From JAVBSC01 sp031547305 (lineage in GTDB: Bacteria > Desulfobacterota > Desulfovibrionia > Desulfovibrionales > Desulfovibrionaceae), in NCBI GenBank assembly GCA_031547305.1, contig JAVBSC010000092.1, positions 1 to 21,834 on the forward strand: a stretch of 21,834 nucleotides of DNA, written 5' to 3'. This document shows positions 8,228 to 15,385 of this stretch, one piece after another. The notes under the pieces were generated by a model. That model saw nothing but the letters and a program-made list of their open reading frames with translations, did not search any database and was not told where the DNA came from. Each line of letters begins with the position of its first letter. Within the stretch, counting starts at the first letter, position 1. The translations under genes and the position numbers were made by a program.

Positions 8228-8271
8228 GAAGTGGAAGCCGTTCATAACGGATTATGAACAGCTTCTACTTC
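8228..8271. repeat. 44-bp imperfect inverted repeat covering the MFS stop codon
   Basis: The outer arms GAAGTGGAAGC (8228-8238) and GCTTCTACTTC (8261-8271) pair with one mismatch. The inner arms TTCATAA (8241-8247) and TTATGAA (8252-8258) pair perfectly. The right outer arm includes the TAG stop of the MFS gene (8265-8267). It may stabilise or end the MFS transcript; no T-run is present. Confidence 0.6.
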
Positions 8272-9560
8272 TTGATCCTTAAGCAGGCAAGCGCCGCCAC
8301 AAAGCAGAGGGCTATATCCGCGTACCACACCCCGACATAGCTTCCGGTGAGCTGGCGGCACAAGCCTCCGGCCCAGGCGCTGCAAAACGCCCCGATTTGG
8401 TGCACCAGGTAGACAAAGCCAAAGAGCGTGGCCAGGTGCGCCGAGCCAAAGAGCTTTTGCACCAACCCCGAGGTGGGGGCTATGGTCGCTGGTCCTGTGG
8501 CCCCCAGCAAAAAGATGACGGCAAAGAGCGCGGGCAGGGGCAGGGGGAGCAGGAGCAGCATCACCCACAGGCAGCGCGAGGCGTAGAGCCAACCCGCCAC
8601 CCGCGACATAGCGAAGCGCGCGCAGGCCTGGCCGCTGCCGACGCCGCCGCAGATAACCCCGATGCCGTAGACCGAGAGGGCATAGGCGGCGGATCGTTCG
8701 GCCACGCCAAAGTTGGTCAGTTGTGAAAAAAGATGGGTCTGGATCATGGCCATATGAAAGCCGCAGGTAAAAAAACCCAAGGTCAGGCGGCGATAGGTGC
8801 TGCTGTGAACGGCCTCGCGGAACATTTCCTTTACGCCGGCAGGGGGAGGAGTCTTCGCGGCGGCGTTTTGAACGGCGGCCTCCCGCGCGGCTTTAGGCGC
8901 GCGCGTCAGTATGTACGACACGGGAAAAAGCATGAGCAACGGCCCTGTCAGCACAAGTATGGCGTTGAGCAGACCATGGGCCGCAATCACCGCTTGCATG
9001 ATTGGCGAAAGAAAGCATATCCCCATACCGATGCCCGCCGCCACAAAACCCGCGGCGGTGTGCGCCTGGCGCGTGCTGAGTTTGGGAGAAAGCAGCCCCA
9101 TAATCATGCCGAAGGAGGCGGCGGCCGTACCCGAAGGCAAGAGCACGCCCAGGGCCAGGGTGAGCATGGGGGTAGAGGAGCTGAAGGGAATGAGCAAAAG
9201 CCCCACAAGCATCATCAGCGCGCCCAGGTGGAGGCTGAACCTTGGGCCCTTGCGCAATGCCAACAGGCCGAAAACGGGCTGCATGGCGCCGAAGAGCAAC
9301 TGCCCCAAGGCGATGATAAAGCTCACCGTGGCGTAGGAAACGCCGCTGAAGGCCACAATGTAGGGGAGCATGATGCCGTAATTGTCACGAAAACCCGCGC
9401 AGATGGCGTACAAAAAGATGCCGCAGGCCGTGTACAGCAAAAGCGTGCGCAAAGGCGCGCCGGGCCTGGCAATGGTGCCCTCGGCGCCGGAAGTGGCGGC
9501 GCCTTTTAACAAGGCGTGGCGGGAATCTTGCGTCTGTAGCGTTTTTTGAAATGTTTCCAT
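8265..9560 (-). CDS. MFS transporter, monocarboxylate/oxalate-formate antiporter-like
   Basis: A 431-residue major facilitator carrier with about twelve hydrophobic segments in two halves, joined by a cytoplasmic loop rich in Ala, Lys and Pro (about residues 210-250). Near the start, the order TACGIFLYAICAGFRDNYGIMLP, then the first-half ALRKGPRFSLHLGALMM region and the later VYGIGVICGGVGSGQ segment resemble the OFA/MCT branch, which moves small carboxylates. The substrate is not readable. The start at 9560 is chosen because AAGGAG lies 7 bases upstream; a longer frame to 9593 has no such site. It is a single gene, convergent with the peptidoglycan hydrolase, with a long patterned upstream region. 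Confidence 0.88.
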   Translation of the reverse strand: METFQKTLQTQDSRHALLKGAATSGAEGTIARPGAPLRTLLLYTACGIFLYAICAGFRDNYGIMLPYIVAFSGVSYATVSFIIALGQLLFGAMQPVFGLLALRKGPRFSLHLGALMMLVGLLLIPFSSSTPMLTLALGVLLPSGTAAASFGMIMGLLSPKLSTRQAHTAAGFVAAGIGMGICFLSPIMQAVIAAHGLLNAILVLTGPLLMLFPVSYILTRAPKAAREAAVQNAAAKTPPPAGVKEMFREAVHSSTYRRLTLGFFTCGFHMAMIQTHLFSQLTNFGVAERSAAYALSVYGIGVICGGVGSGQACARFAMSRVAGWLYASRCLWVMLLLLPLPLPALFAVIFLLGATGPATIAPTSGLVQKLFGSAHLATLFGFVYLVHQIGAFCSAWAGGLCRQLTGSYVGVWYADIALCFVAALACLRIKK

Positions 9561-9782
9561 GCAACTCTCCTTCATCACGCGAATGGAGCGCATCAGGCTT
9601 TCTTAGAACGAATTAACATTGAAAATGTTTATTGCTCTTACTGTGGGAACAGCCGCCGGGATTATGCCGCAAGTTTCATCAGTTCCCGCTCACGGTGTTA
9701 TTCAATAAAATGCATATTTAATGCCAATAGTTGGGCTGGGCAAGGCGGAGAGCGGTGGAGTTCAGTATAGCATGATACCGCA

Positions 9783-9819
9783 TTTAATATTGAATTATAA
9801 AATTGATTCCAATATTAAA
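9783..9819 (-). promoter_or_regulatory. AT-rich inverted repeat over the MFS -35 region
   Basis: TTTAATATTG (9783-9792) and CAATATTAAA (9810-9819) are perfect 10-bp arms with a 17-bp spacer. They lie just upstream of the -10-like hexamer, where a regulator would contact RNA polymerase. Regulator unknown. Confidence 0.45.
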
Positions 9820-9823
9820 ATTT

Positions 9824-9856
9824 GACACAATGTGTCCCTCAATTGGCACAAAGTGC
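9824..9856 (-). promoter_or_regulatory. Paired palindromic operator candidates upstream of the MFS gene
   Basis: GACAC-AAT-GTGTC (9824-9836) and GCAC-AAA-GTGC (9846-9856) are alike in pattern and their centres are 21 bp apart, two helical turns. This phasing is typical of cooperative binding by a dimeric regulator. Regulator unknown. Confidence 0.5.
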
Positions 9857-9887
9857 GTCAAAACTGACATTCGTGGTTATAACAGCA

Positions 9888-10229
9888 TCACGCAAGCCAT
9901 TCCCCTTTTGCGACAATGGCCTCATGCATGGCGTCCGGCGCTACGTCCAGATCCCCCGGCCAAGTAACCGCACCGTGGGATATGAACGCCTGAGCGAAGA
10001 CGCTTTTATCAGCCAGAGCGGCAAAGACTCCAGCGTCAGGCGAAAGGATGAGCCGGGACATATCAACAATTCCGGACAAGCCGTCATAAAAGCCGACCCT
10101 CAGCTTGTATCCGGGTAAAACTTCCAGGCTCGTTACGCTCCAGGGCGCGCAGGCCCGGATAGCCTCCTGAACTGTGAGTGCGCTTAATCCAGCGGCGCTA
10201 TGGGCTGTGGGGTTTGATTGCGGCTGCAT
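9888..10229 (-). CDS. DUF2442 protein, partner of DUF4160
   Basis: A 113-residue protein whose second half has the DUF2442 pattern: PWSVTSLEVLPGYKLRVGFYDG, GIVDMSRLI, then FAALADKSVFAQAF and a C-terminal VTWPGDLDVAPDAMHEAI. The function of the family is unknown. It is often encoded right after a DUF4160 gene, as here, and the pair has a toxin-antitoxin-like layout. The start at 10229 is chosen because GGAGG lies 10 bases upstream within the end of the DUF4160 gene, implying translational coupling. The first 35 residues (to about AIRAC) do not look conserved and the real start may be further in. The frame itself is intact although the partner is broken. Confidence 0.75.
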   Translation of the reverse strand: MQPQSNPTAHSAAGLSALTVQEAIRACAPWSVTSLEVLPGYKLRVGFYDGLSGIVDMSRLILSPDAGVFAALADKSVFAQAFISHGAVTWPGDLDVAPDAMHEAIVAKGEWLA

Positions 10230-10440
10230 AGCTCCCATGCCTCCATAAGTTCGTTGCGGTGCTGGGCGGCCCAAGGACCAGCGCCAGGGCGCGGCTGGGT
10301 AGGGTGCCCCTGGATATTTCCAGGGTTACTATATTGATAATCACTTCATCGTCGCCGTACAAGGCGTGGAAGTGCGGCGGGTTGTGCTCCCGCCAGTACA
10401 TGCGGATGAGGATGCCATAAAATAGGCTGAGGGTTGGCAT
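10184..10440 (-). pseudogene. DUF4160 gene with a frameshift
   Basis: From ATG 10440 the frame gives the family's opening (MPTLSLFYGILIRMYWREH, PPHFHALYGDDEVIINI and TLEISRGTLPSRALALVL). At about 10270-10272 it leaves the family frame. The rest of the expected protein (AAQHRNELMEAWELCSRNQ, ending at TAA 10184-10186) is present in another frame. Comparison with the usual VLEWA..HR pattern suggests a loss of one or four bases at the junction. The frame as it stands ends at 10198 with an unrelated 23-residue tail. The product may be inactive, or translation may slip at GGG-CC; decay is more likely. Confidence 0.75.
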
Positions 10441-10554
10441 TTGAATTTCTTTCTATTGTTCAATACCCGTTCGGGCCGGGTAGCGTCAAGGCAATCAATG
10501 GCAATCCGCTCATACCCAAAAAATAGATGAGAGAAAGACGAAAGTAAAATATTC

Positions 10555-10800
10555 TTAATTATGCCCGCCGCCTATCACACGGTAAAGCGTCTGGCGGCTG
10601 ATTCCGCACTCTTTGGCAAGGGCCTGCTTGCTCTCTCCCTGAGCCGCCCTGGCCTTGAAGGTATGTTCCTGTTCCGCTGTGAGGGAGAGGTGGAAATCAA
10701 ATACGGCTGTCAGTTCAATTCGTGCTCGTTTAAGCCCAGCACTGTAATCTATGACTACAGGTTTGAAATGGGAATCGCCCCTGTTACCGTTGAAGTCCTG
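10555..10800 (-). pseudogene. Remnant of a serine recombinase (resolvase/invertase C-terminal HTH)
   Basis: An open minus-strand stretch with no start codon ends at TAA 10555-10557. Its last 42 residues include LTAEQEHTFKARAAQGESKQ and ALAKECGISRQTLYRVIG, the DNA-binding tail found at the end of Hin/Tn3-type serine recombinases. The residues before it (about 10684-10800) do not match the catalytic domain that I recognise, and an in-frame stop lies at 10801-10803. It is a truncated relic of a mobile element. The adjoining 10441-10554 holds nothing recognisable. Confidence 0.65.
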
Positions 10801-10835
10801 TCAGAGGATCAGAACCCATATGCCATTTAGAAAGA

Positions 10836-12143
10836 TCATCTGAGCAAAAACCGCCAGGCCGGCACGACATGCACGTCGCCGGCCGCCGTTTTTACGGTCT
10901 CATCCTCTCCGCGCGTCACGATATGCCCTTCATTCAGATTCAATTCACACATGGCCTCGGCCAGGGCGTCGAGCTCTCGTTTTCTGGTCTTGGGGTCAAC
11001 CAGCGTTTCGCAGACCTGGATAAGCCTGCGGCCGCCGCGCTCGTCCTGGGCCAGAAAATCCACTTCCTTGCCGCCGGCGGTCTTGTAATAATAAATCTGG
11101 GCGGGTTCCCGGCGCAGGGAGGTGAAGACCAGATTTTCCAGAAGATGGCCGCTGTTGATCAGGACGCCCGAGGCCGTGGACGTGACCATGGCGTGATCCA
11201 CGCAGTAAATTTTTTTGGGGTTCGAGTTGGATCTGGCCAGGGAGGCGTCGAATTTGCGCACGGTGAAGAGGAAATAGGCGTCCTCGAACCATTCCAGATA
11301 GTCCGCCACGTGGTTTTTCGAGGCCGTGTGGCCGCGGGCTTTGAGCATTCCCGCCAGGCTGTTGATCGTATAGAGCGAGGCGATGTTGTCCATAAGATGG
11401 CGGGCGAGATCCGCCACGGCGCGCGGATGGGCGATGTCGTGGCGCTCGACCAGATCCCGGAACAGCACGGCATGAAAATGCTCCTGGTGGATCTTCACCC
11501 GTAGGGCAGGCTCGACCTGAAGGGTTTCAGGAAAGCCCCCGCGCTCCCAGTATTCGCCGAAAGCCTTCTGCACAAGCAGGCGCTCCTTGGTGGAGAGCCG
11601 CCCGGCCGCCGCTCCCGTGGCGGGCATATCCACGGAATCGAGATACTCGTGGAAGGAAAAGGGGAAAACTTCCCAGGCGAGGGCCCGGCCGCGCATCTGG
11701 GTGGCGATCTCCTTGGAGAGCATGCGGGCGGAGGAGCCCGTAAGCCAGACCTCGCAGTTTTCGGTGCGCAGAAGCCTGTCGATGAAAGGCTCCCAGCCCG
11801 GCACGGCCTGGATTTCATCAAAGAAAAAATACACCTTTTCGGCGTCCTTTTTCTCGGGGAACAAGGAGTAATACGCTTCCAGCACCGCGCCGGGACCGGT
11901 TTCGGCCAGGCGGTGCAGGCGGTCGTCAAAAAAGTTCAGGTACAGTATGTTCGCCCGCGAAACCCCGGCCACCAGAAGCCGCTGCATGGCCTGGTGCAGG
12001 TAGGTGGATTTGCCGCTGCGCCGCACGCCGATGCAGATGGAAGCCTTGCCTGCAACCTGCTGCGCGTCAAGCCGGCGCGGTATGCCGGGGCTGAGGGGAA
12101 GTTCCTGAAAATCCAGAATAAGGGTCTTGAGCTGAGCCAGCAT
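10836..12143 (-). CDS. AAA_14/DUF4143 ATP-binding protein
   Basis: A 435-residue P-loop protein of the archaeal-type AAA_14 group with a C-terminal DUF4143 domain. Visible motifs are Walker A GVRRSGKST (residues 39-47), Walker B VYFFFDEIQAV (about 104-114), the sensor-like WLTGSSARMLSKEIAT and RGRALAWEVFPFSF (about 133-163), GGFPETL in mid-protein, and YKTAGGKEVDFL near residue 360. The last resembles the core of PD-(D/E)xK-type folds. Members are common in gut and host-associated bacteria; the cellular role is unsettled. The ribosome site is poor. It stands alone on the minus strand, with a truncated IS immediately upstream that may have altered its promoter. Confidence 0.88.
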   Translation of the reverse strand: MLAQLKTLILDFQELPLSPGIPRRLDAQQVAGKASICIGVRRSGKSTYLHQAMQRLLVAGVSRANILYLNFFDDRLHRLAETGPGAVLEAYYSLFPEKKDAEKVYFFFDEIQAVPGWEPFIDRLLRTENCEVWLTGSSARMLSKEIATQMRGRALAWEVFPFSFHEYLDSVDMPATGAAAGRLSTKERLLVQKAFGEYWERGGFPETLQVEPALRVKIHQEHFHAVLFRDLVERHDIAHPRAVADLARHLMDNIASLYTINSLAGMLKARGHTASKNHVADYLEWFEDAYFLFTVRKFDASLARSNSNPKKIYCVDHAMVTSTASGVLINSGHLLENLVFTSLRREPAQIYYYKTAGGKEVDFLAQDERGGRRLIQVCETLVDPKTRKRELDALAEAMCELNLNEGHIVTRGEDETVKTAAGDVHVVPAWRFLLR

Positions 12144-12186
12144 ATACGTCTCACGGTTTAAATTTTGCCCGACTTTTGCTTAAATC

Positions 12187-12202
12187 GGTAAAAGTATTTA
12201 CC
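12187..12202 (-). promoter_or_regulatory. Operator-like palindrome upstream of the ATPase gene
   Basis: GGTAAA-AGTA-TTTACC is a perfect 6-bp inverted repeat 44 bases before the ATPase start. A -10-like TATAGT (rc of 12203-12208) abuts it, so a bound protein would cover the transcription start. No good -35 is seen; that position falls near the IS junction. Confidence 0.4.
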
Positions 12203-12232
12203 ACTATAAAGAAAAATCGGCAAGATTTCTAG

Positions 12233-12250
12233 AAGTCATTTCATAATTCT
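12233..12250. repeat. Left terminal inverted repeat of the IS remnant
   Basis: AAGTCATTTCATAATTCT is an exact 18-bp inverted match to 12814-12831. It overlaps the end of the transposase pseudogene. Confidence 0.88.
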
Positions 12251-12779
12251 CTGATGAGTCTTCTGAGCAAAATGATGGAAAATGCAAGATGAACGAAAGC
12301 TGTAACGTTTTCATGGAACCTGTCCCAACGCGCCATTGTTCTCTTAAACGCGTAAGCCAAGCAAAAAGGCGTTCAATTTTCCAACGACGGCGATAGCGTC
12401 GCAAAGGATGACCGTCCTGCGTAGCCCTACGGTTTCGATTGCGTCGGTGTGGCGCAATCATCTCAATCCGTTGGGCAGCAAGGGCGTTATCGAGCGGATC
12501 ACTGTCATACCTCAAGGTCGCGAGCGAGTGCCTCAAGGATTTTCCAGAATACATCTGATTTACTCCACTTGCTGAAACGTCGATAACAGGTTGATGAAGA
12601 TGGAAATCTCCCCGGCAAGTCAGCCCAGGCAGCGCCTGTGCGCAACACCCACAAAATACCATTCAGCACAGAGCGGTCATCATGTATGGGAGGTCTACCT
12701 CGAACGGAAGTCGGTTCACTCGAGAGGAGAGGTTCCAAAATTGCCACTGCTCATCCGTTAATCTTTGGTATTTACTCAT
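12241..12779 (-). pseudogene. Broken IS5-family transposase
   Basis: The pieces lie in three frames. ATG 12779 opens MSKYQRLTDEQ; a lost G near 12746 shifts to AILEPLLSSEP and RGRPPIHDDRSVLNGILWVL, ending LEALARDLE near 12508. An internal gap of about 85 residues follows, removing the first catalytic Asp and the GDKA motif with the second. The text resumes at YDSDPLDNALAAQRIEMIAP and RRRWKIERLFAWL, which keeps the catalytic Glu. A further shift near 12345 leads to FKRTMARWDRFHENVTAFV and ILLRRLIREL, ending TGA 12241-12243. The stop lies within the left inverted repeat. The protein cannot be active. Confidence 0.88.
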
Positions 12780-12813
12780 AAAATTCGATTACTCGATTTT
12801 CATGACTTTTTCT

Positions 12814-12831
12814 AGAATTATGAAATGACTT
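12814..12831. repeat. Right terminal inverted repeat of the IS remnant
   Basis: AGAATTATGAAATGACTT is the reverse complement of 12233-12250. It lies 35 bp upstream of the transposase start. Confidence 0.88.
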
Positions 12832-12834
12832 TTA

Positions 12835-13172
12835 ATCTGATTTTCAATCTCGCCTTCCATGGCGCATTCAGGGCCGCCAGTTCCTTCTCCACAATGGGAT
12901 CTTTTATTCTATTCACAGTGTGACGGGTGGCTTGCTTTTTGCAAAAGCTCCCTTAAAATTGTACAAAGAAAGAAGTCGGTTTTTATTTTTAAGGGCTGCT
13001 TCGGCTTGAAGCGCAGGTATTTTATCTTGTTATGTTTTTTTGAAAGCATCGCCCTGATTTTATTAATTAATTACCGGTAAACCCCCGGCTTTGCCGGGGG
13101 TACATGACTCACCGCCTTAACACTATTAAACTGTACTGTCTTGAAACAAGTTCACTCCGCAAAAGGTATCCC
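12835..13172. other. Region between the IS remnant and the sigma54 activator
   Basis: No intact gene is seen. On the minus strand 12833-12916 reads as a coding-like fragment (KDPIVEKELAALNAPWKAR) cut by the IS. A 15-bp palindrome GCTTTT-TGC-AAAAGC lies at 12934-12948. A weak promoter candidate for the activator gene is TTGTAC (12959-12964) with TTTATT 17 bp on. A strong GC hairpin follows at 13081-13101. Confidence 0.4.
13081..13101. terminator. Perfect 9-bp GC hairpin before the activator gene
   Basis: ACCCCCGGC pairs exactly with GCCGGGGGT around a TTT loop. It has no T-run on either side and no obvious gene that it would end. It may insulate the activator gene from upstream transcription, lie in its 5' leader, or be the relic of a mobile-element end. 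Confidence 0.45.
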
Positions 13173-15191
13173 ATGGAAATAAACGATTTTCGCACTGTGT
13201 ACACCAAGCAGCTTTGGGAACAGTTCATCAGCGGCTCCAAGATAGTCTCCGAATCCCTGCCGGACTATGTATACCGGGCCTGGCAGATTTGCATGGAAAA
13301 CGGCCTGAATCCGCAGCAAGCCCCGGAGTTGCTACGCTTGAGAGGCAAAGAGCTGGAAGAACTGCTTGAAAAAAACAAAACGCTCATTGAGATAGCCAAA
13401 CCGGTTCTGGATATGATCCTGTTTTCCACAGGCGAAAGCAGGTTCATTGTCATGCTGACCGCGCCAAACGGCGTTATCCTCCATGTTACCGGAGGAATGG
13501 AATCCTTGAGCGTGCAAGAAAACTACTACAACAGCCCTGGCATATATTTTGACGAGAAATTTTTTTGTGTTCGGGCCACAACGCTGGCCTTGCGTGAAAA
13601 AAAACCGATTTCTCTCTGCGGGAGTGAACATTACCTTGAAGTGTTCCACAACTCACTCTGCTATGCGGCGCCTGTCTTTGACCATAATAAACAAGTAGTG
13701 GCCTGCGTGTCGCTTGCCACCTCTCTCAAAAATTATAATCCGCACACTTTGTCGATGATCACGGCCGCCGCTGAGAACATTGGCATGCAGGTACAGAAAA
13801 AATATCTCAATGACAAAGAAAACTACTTGAGTTCCCTGGTTTACTCGATCTGCGGCACCCTGCCCGACGGCATTGTGGCTTTGGACCTGAACAACATCGT
13901 CTCCTACGTCAACCAAGCGGTGGAGGAGGTTTTCGGAGCACCCTCGACGGCAATCGTCGGCAAACCTATTACCGACTTCATCCAAAACTCCAGCATGGAA
14001 GAGCTGTCTTATTTAATCGCCGCGAAAAAAAGAAACAGCATTTCTATTTTTGTAAACAATAAATCAAAAGAAAATAAATGGTTGTGTCGGGTACAGCCTT
14101 TACTTGGACAAAATGCCGCCCCTGTGGGCATGACTCTCTTTCTGGCTTCAGATAAGCAAATACTTCAAGGTATAACCAAGGTTGGAGGAAACCGGGCCTA
14201 TTACCACCTGGAAGATATACAAGGTCAATCGCCGCAGATCAAAAAATGTATCCAGCTAGCCAAAAAGGTTGCTAAAAAAGCCAGCCGCATTCTCATCACC
14301 GGCGAAAGCGGAACAGGCAAGGAATTATTCGCCCAGGGCGTTCATAATGCCGGGCCTAGAAGTTCCAATCCTTTTGTCCCTATTTCCTGCGCCTCAATTC
14401 CCAGAGAATTGATTGAGGCGGAGCTTTTTGGCTATGTCCCTGGCGCTTTCACTGGAGCAAGTAAAGACGGGGCTGTCGGCAAATTCGAACTGGCCCAAAA
14501 TGGGACGCTGTTCCTGGACGAAATAAGCAGCCTGCCTATTGAAGCGCAGGGCAAACTGCTCCGCGCCCTGCAACAGAATGAAATCACGCGCATCGGCGGC
14601 AAGGCCCCCATCCCGGTCAATGTTAACGTCATATCCGCCAGCAATGTGAACCTGATGGAACTGGTCAAAACGCGAATGTTCCGGGAAGATCTTTTTTACC
14701 GGCTCAACAGCGTGGAAATAACCATACCGCCCCTACGCGAGCGGCCAGGGGACACGGAACTGCTGATCAAATTCTTCATCGCCAACTACTCCAAAGCGCA
14801 AAAACGCCAGGTGCAAATTTCGCAAAGCTGGATGGACGCCATGCTCAACCATGTCTGGATGGGAAACGTCCGGGAGTTGGAACACGCCTGCGAGGCCGCG
14901 CTGATCATCTGCGAAGGCAATATTCTGGATAGACGCCATGTGCCCCCGGCCCTTGGCGGCCCAGCCTCGGCGGAAGATGAGCTGCCCGGATTCGCCGCTC
15001 CCCCCCAATGCGAGCACCTTGATGAAGCTTTTCAAAAGTGGCTCCTGAAAGCCGTTGAAACTTGCAACGGCAACCTTACGGAGGCAGCGCAAAAATATGG
15101 AATATCAAGAAGTACGCTTTATCGGAAAATGAAAAAATTCAGCCTGGATGCCGAGGCCTTTCGCGAAAAACAGCGCCAACGGCGCAGATAG
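13173..15191 (+). CDS. Sigma54-dependent transcriptional activator, AcoR-like
   Basis: A 672-residue enhancer-binding protein. A GAF-like sensor region spans about residues 50-195, a PAS domain about 220-330 (GTLPDGIVALDLNNIVSYVN), and the AAA+ domain about 350-590. It has Walker A GESGTGKE (377-384), the sigma54-contacting GAFTGA (424-429) and Walker B GTLFLDEIS (444-452). A Fis-type helix-turn-helix closes it (NLTEAAQKYGISRSTLYRKM, about 633-652). There is no receiver domain, so a small ligand rather than a kinase probably controls it, as in AcoR. The start at 13173 has AAAAGG upstream; an ATG at 13104 would place the start just after a hairpin and adds a tail with no family match. It is followed by a sigma54 promoter and the operon it probably controls. 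Confidence 0.93.
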   Translation: MEINDFRTVYTKQLWEQFISGSKIVSESLPDYVYRAWQICMENGLNPQQAPELLRLRGKELEELLEKNKTLIEIAKPVLDMILFSTGESRFIVMLTAPNGVILHVTGGMESLSVQENYYNSPGIYFDEKFFCVRATTLALREKKPISLCGSEHYLEVFHNSLCYAAPVFDHNKQVVACVSLATSLKNYNPHTLSMITAAAENIGMQVQKKYLNDKENYLSSLVYSICGTLPDGIVALDLNNIVSYVNQAVEEVFGAPSTAIVGKPITDFIQNSSMEELSYLIAAKKRNSISIFVNNKSKENKWLCRVQPLLGQNAAPVGMTLFLASDKQILQGITKVGGNRAYYHLEDIQGQSPQIKKCIQLAKKVAKKASRILITGESGTGKELFAQGVHNAGPRSSNPFVPISCASIPRELIEAELFGYVPGAFTGASKDGAVGKFELAQNGTLFLDEISSLPIEAQGKLLRALQQNEITRIGGKAPIPVNVNVISASNVNLMELVKTRMFREDLFYRLNSVEITIPPLRERPGDTELLIKFFIANYSKAQKRQVQISQSWMDAMLNHVWMGNVRELEHACEAALIICEGNILDRRHVPPALGGPASAEDELPGFAAPPQCEHLDEAFQKWLLKAVETCNGNLTEAAQKYGISRSTLYRKMKKFSLDAEAFREKQRQRRR

Positions 15192-15282
15192 ATTGCCCCC
15201 AATTTTAAACCTGCCGACTTGCCCGCCAGGGCTTGCCACTAAAACCAGGGCTACGGGAGGCCGTAAGGCTAACCCATCGCCA

Positions 15283-15308
15283 CATGTTTCATTTTGAGGC
15301 GTTATTGC
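15283..15308 (+). promoter_or_regulatory. Candidate upstream activator site 1
   Basis: This 26-bp direct repeat shares 21 positions with 15324-15349. Its core is GTTTCATTTTG followed by CGTTAT. It lies about 265 bp before the predicted transcription start and is probably bound by the adjacent Fis-type activator (inference). Confidence 0.6.
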
Positions 15309-15323
15309 GCGTCAAGTGTAAAT

Positions 15324-15349
15324 CACGTTTCATTTTGGAACGTTATCGC
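15324..15349 (+). promoter_or_regulatory. Candidate upstream activator site 2
   Basis: The second copy, offset by 41 bp (about four helical turns), has the core GTTTCATTTTGGAAC, itself a near palindrome. The symmetric form fits a dimeric Fis-type helix-turn-helix. Confidence 0.6.
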
Positions 15350-15385
15350 ATATTAATGCCCGCCACACCTCTCCGCTCAAGATAT

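Larger units (their letters stand above)
9561..9887 (-). other. Long upstream region of the MFS gene
   Basis: These 327 bases carry no gene. Reading the minus strand toward the MFS start there are two GACAC-type palindromes, an AT-rich inverted repeat, and a -10-like TATACT (9764-9769) without a good -35, followed by a leader of about 200 bases. The leader contains GGGAAC and GTTCCC arms about 30 bases apart. The lack of a -35 together with upstream palindromes suggests an activator-dependent promoter. Confidence 0.5.
12232..12832 (-). mobile_element. IS5-family (IS427-like) element, internal-deletion derivative
   Basis: The element is bounded by inverted repeats: AAGTCATTTCATAATTCT at 12233-12250 and its exact reverse complement at 12814-12831. 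One more mismatched base on each side is followed by TA on both flanks (12230-12231 and 12833-12834), the target duplication expected for this group. The 601 bp hold only a broken transposase. A full element of this type is about 850-900 bp, so some 260 bp are missing from the middle. It could move only if a related transposase acts in trans. Confidence 0.85.

Noticed and set aside
9646..9690. CTGATGA in the MFS leader, as in a hammerhead ribozyme core
   Set aside because: The second conserved GAAA core and the three-stem arrangement are missing.
9844..9857. TGGCAC followed by TGC, resembling a sigma54 promoter
   Set aside because: GG and GC are 8 bp apart instead of the required 10, and it points away from the MFS gene. 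It is better seen as a palindrome.
10561..10830. 89-codon plus-strand frame
   Set aside because: The opposite strand carries the recognisable recombinase HTH tail, and the plus-strand protein has no family pattern.
12204..12662. Single 152-codon frame as an intact small protein
   Set aside because: Its middle is transposase sequence but both ends are frameshifted; the conserved C-terminus continues in another frame.
15283..15349. Two direct repeats as a possible CRISPR
   Set aside because: There are only two imperfect copies with a 15-bp gap and no cas genes. Their position fits activator sites.
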